From positions 1-33,816 of the forward strand of contig JAURXZ010000029.1 in NCBI GenBank assembly GCA_030654175.1: a stretch of DNA of 33,816 bases, given 5' to 3'. This document shows positions 33,517-33,816 of the stretch, one piece after another. The stretch comes from Bacteroidia bacterium (lineage in GTDB: Bacteria > Bacteroidota > Bacteroidia > 2-12-FULL-35-15). The position numbers were made by a program, and so were the translations under genes. Numbering within the stretch: position 1 is the stretch's first letter; each line of letters begins with the position of its first letter. Under the pieces are notes generated by a model. It had not been told where the DNA came from, ran no database searches, and saw nothing but the letters and a program-made list of their open reading frames with translations.

Positions 33517-33816
33517 TCGTATTATTTGGGCGTGTCCCTTCGCTGCGCTACGGGTCGGGCTTTACGTTCCAAGTCCTCGCTGCGCTCCGGGCTTTCCACT
33601 TCAATCCCTCACGCAAATACTGCCAGTCAATTACATGTATCCTGGAACTTAATTACCATTTTGCGCAGTAGCACCGTGCGGCTGACGTCCACGAAAAGAG
33701 CGAACTGCAATTTTTTCAAGCCAAATTTTGGGTAGGTTTTTGAGTGAAAGAAAAAATTGAAGTTGGTTTTCGTGGGCTCTTTTTCTTTGTTACTTTCTTT
33801 TGGAGAAGCAAAAGAA
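33517..33816. repeat. GC-richer intergenic repeat element, right-truncated by window edge
   Basis: No gene is supported. Positions 33530-33616 hold GGGCGTGTCCCTTCGC, two similar words CGCTGCGCTACGGG and CGCTGCGCTCCGGG, and CAATCCCTCACGC. I recognise this block as a very common dispersed element in Bacteroidota genomes. The end of the window is a hairpin: TTCTTTTG (33795-33802) pairs with CAAAAGAA (33809-33816), so the element continues beyond the window. Confidence 0.65.

Noticed and set aside
33526-33735. A 69-codon open frame at the right end
   Set aside because: It is read through the GC-rich intergenic repeat block; the peptide is Ser/Arg-rich low complexity without a domain, a usual spurious call on this element.

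Overview
The window looks like chromosomal DNA of a gliding or type IX secretion (T9SS)-bearing member of the Bacteroidota, probably an uncultured lineage. The evidence is AT-rich sequence, promoters of the form TAnnTTTG, leaders without a clear Shine-Dalgarno sequence, a SprB-repeat adhesin with a type B sorting domain, PorP/SprF, a PorE-like OmpA protein, a DUF4835 (PorD-like) protein, the Bacteroidota-type RNA polymerase omega subunit, and several intergenic palindromes of a kind common in this phylum. No rRNA, tRNA, CRISPR array or insertion sequence was seen.

Layout. Positions 1-9186 hold a three-gene T9SS surface module: a giant adhesin cut by the left window edge, with 20 repeats of exactly 243 bp, then PorP/SprF, then a PorE-like TPR/propeller/OmpA lipoprotein. 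Positions 9314-12195 hold a small His/Cys-rich exported protein and a TonB-dependent receptor, probably a metal uptake pair. On the minus strand, 12418-16117 carries a TPR-transmembrane-SpoIIE phosphatase and, downstream of it, a paralogue without the phosphatase. Positions 16246-18105 encode two lipoproteins, one carboxypeptidase-regulatory-like and one cytochrome c/YVTN-propeller. Positions 18106-18391 are a tandem-repeat spacer leading into the bioB promoter.

Positions 18392-23601 are a loose biotin region (bioB, bioF, bioA, no bioD) interrupted by an orphan CheB-type methylesterase, a VOC protein and a small lipoprotein. Next come a Kazal-like mini-lipoprotein, a queuosine precursor transporter, a DJ-1/PfpI protein, a redoxin and a DUF2461 protein. 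Positions 27046-27493 are non-coding and rich in palindromes. Then comes an alpha-oxoamine synthase (serine palmitoyltransferase- or cysteate acyltransferase-like) on the minus strand. On the plus strand follows a housekeeping run: bamD, rpoZ, coaBC, DUF4835/porD and an AlkB-type alkane monooxygenase. The last 300 bp are a GC-richer repeat element that ends inside a hairpin.

How the genes fit together. Several genes concern the cell envelope: BamD builds outer-membrane barrels, the PorD-like protein and the PorP/PorE pair serve T9SS, the adhesin is its likely cargo, and the alpha-oxoamine synthase would make sphingolipid or sulfonolipid. Three annotated starts were moved downstream because a promoter-like -10 element or family length requires it (bioB, bamD, alkB); DUF2461 and DJ-1 starts were also shortened. 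All functions are assigned by reading motifs; no database search was run.
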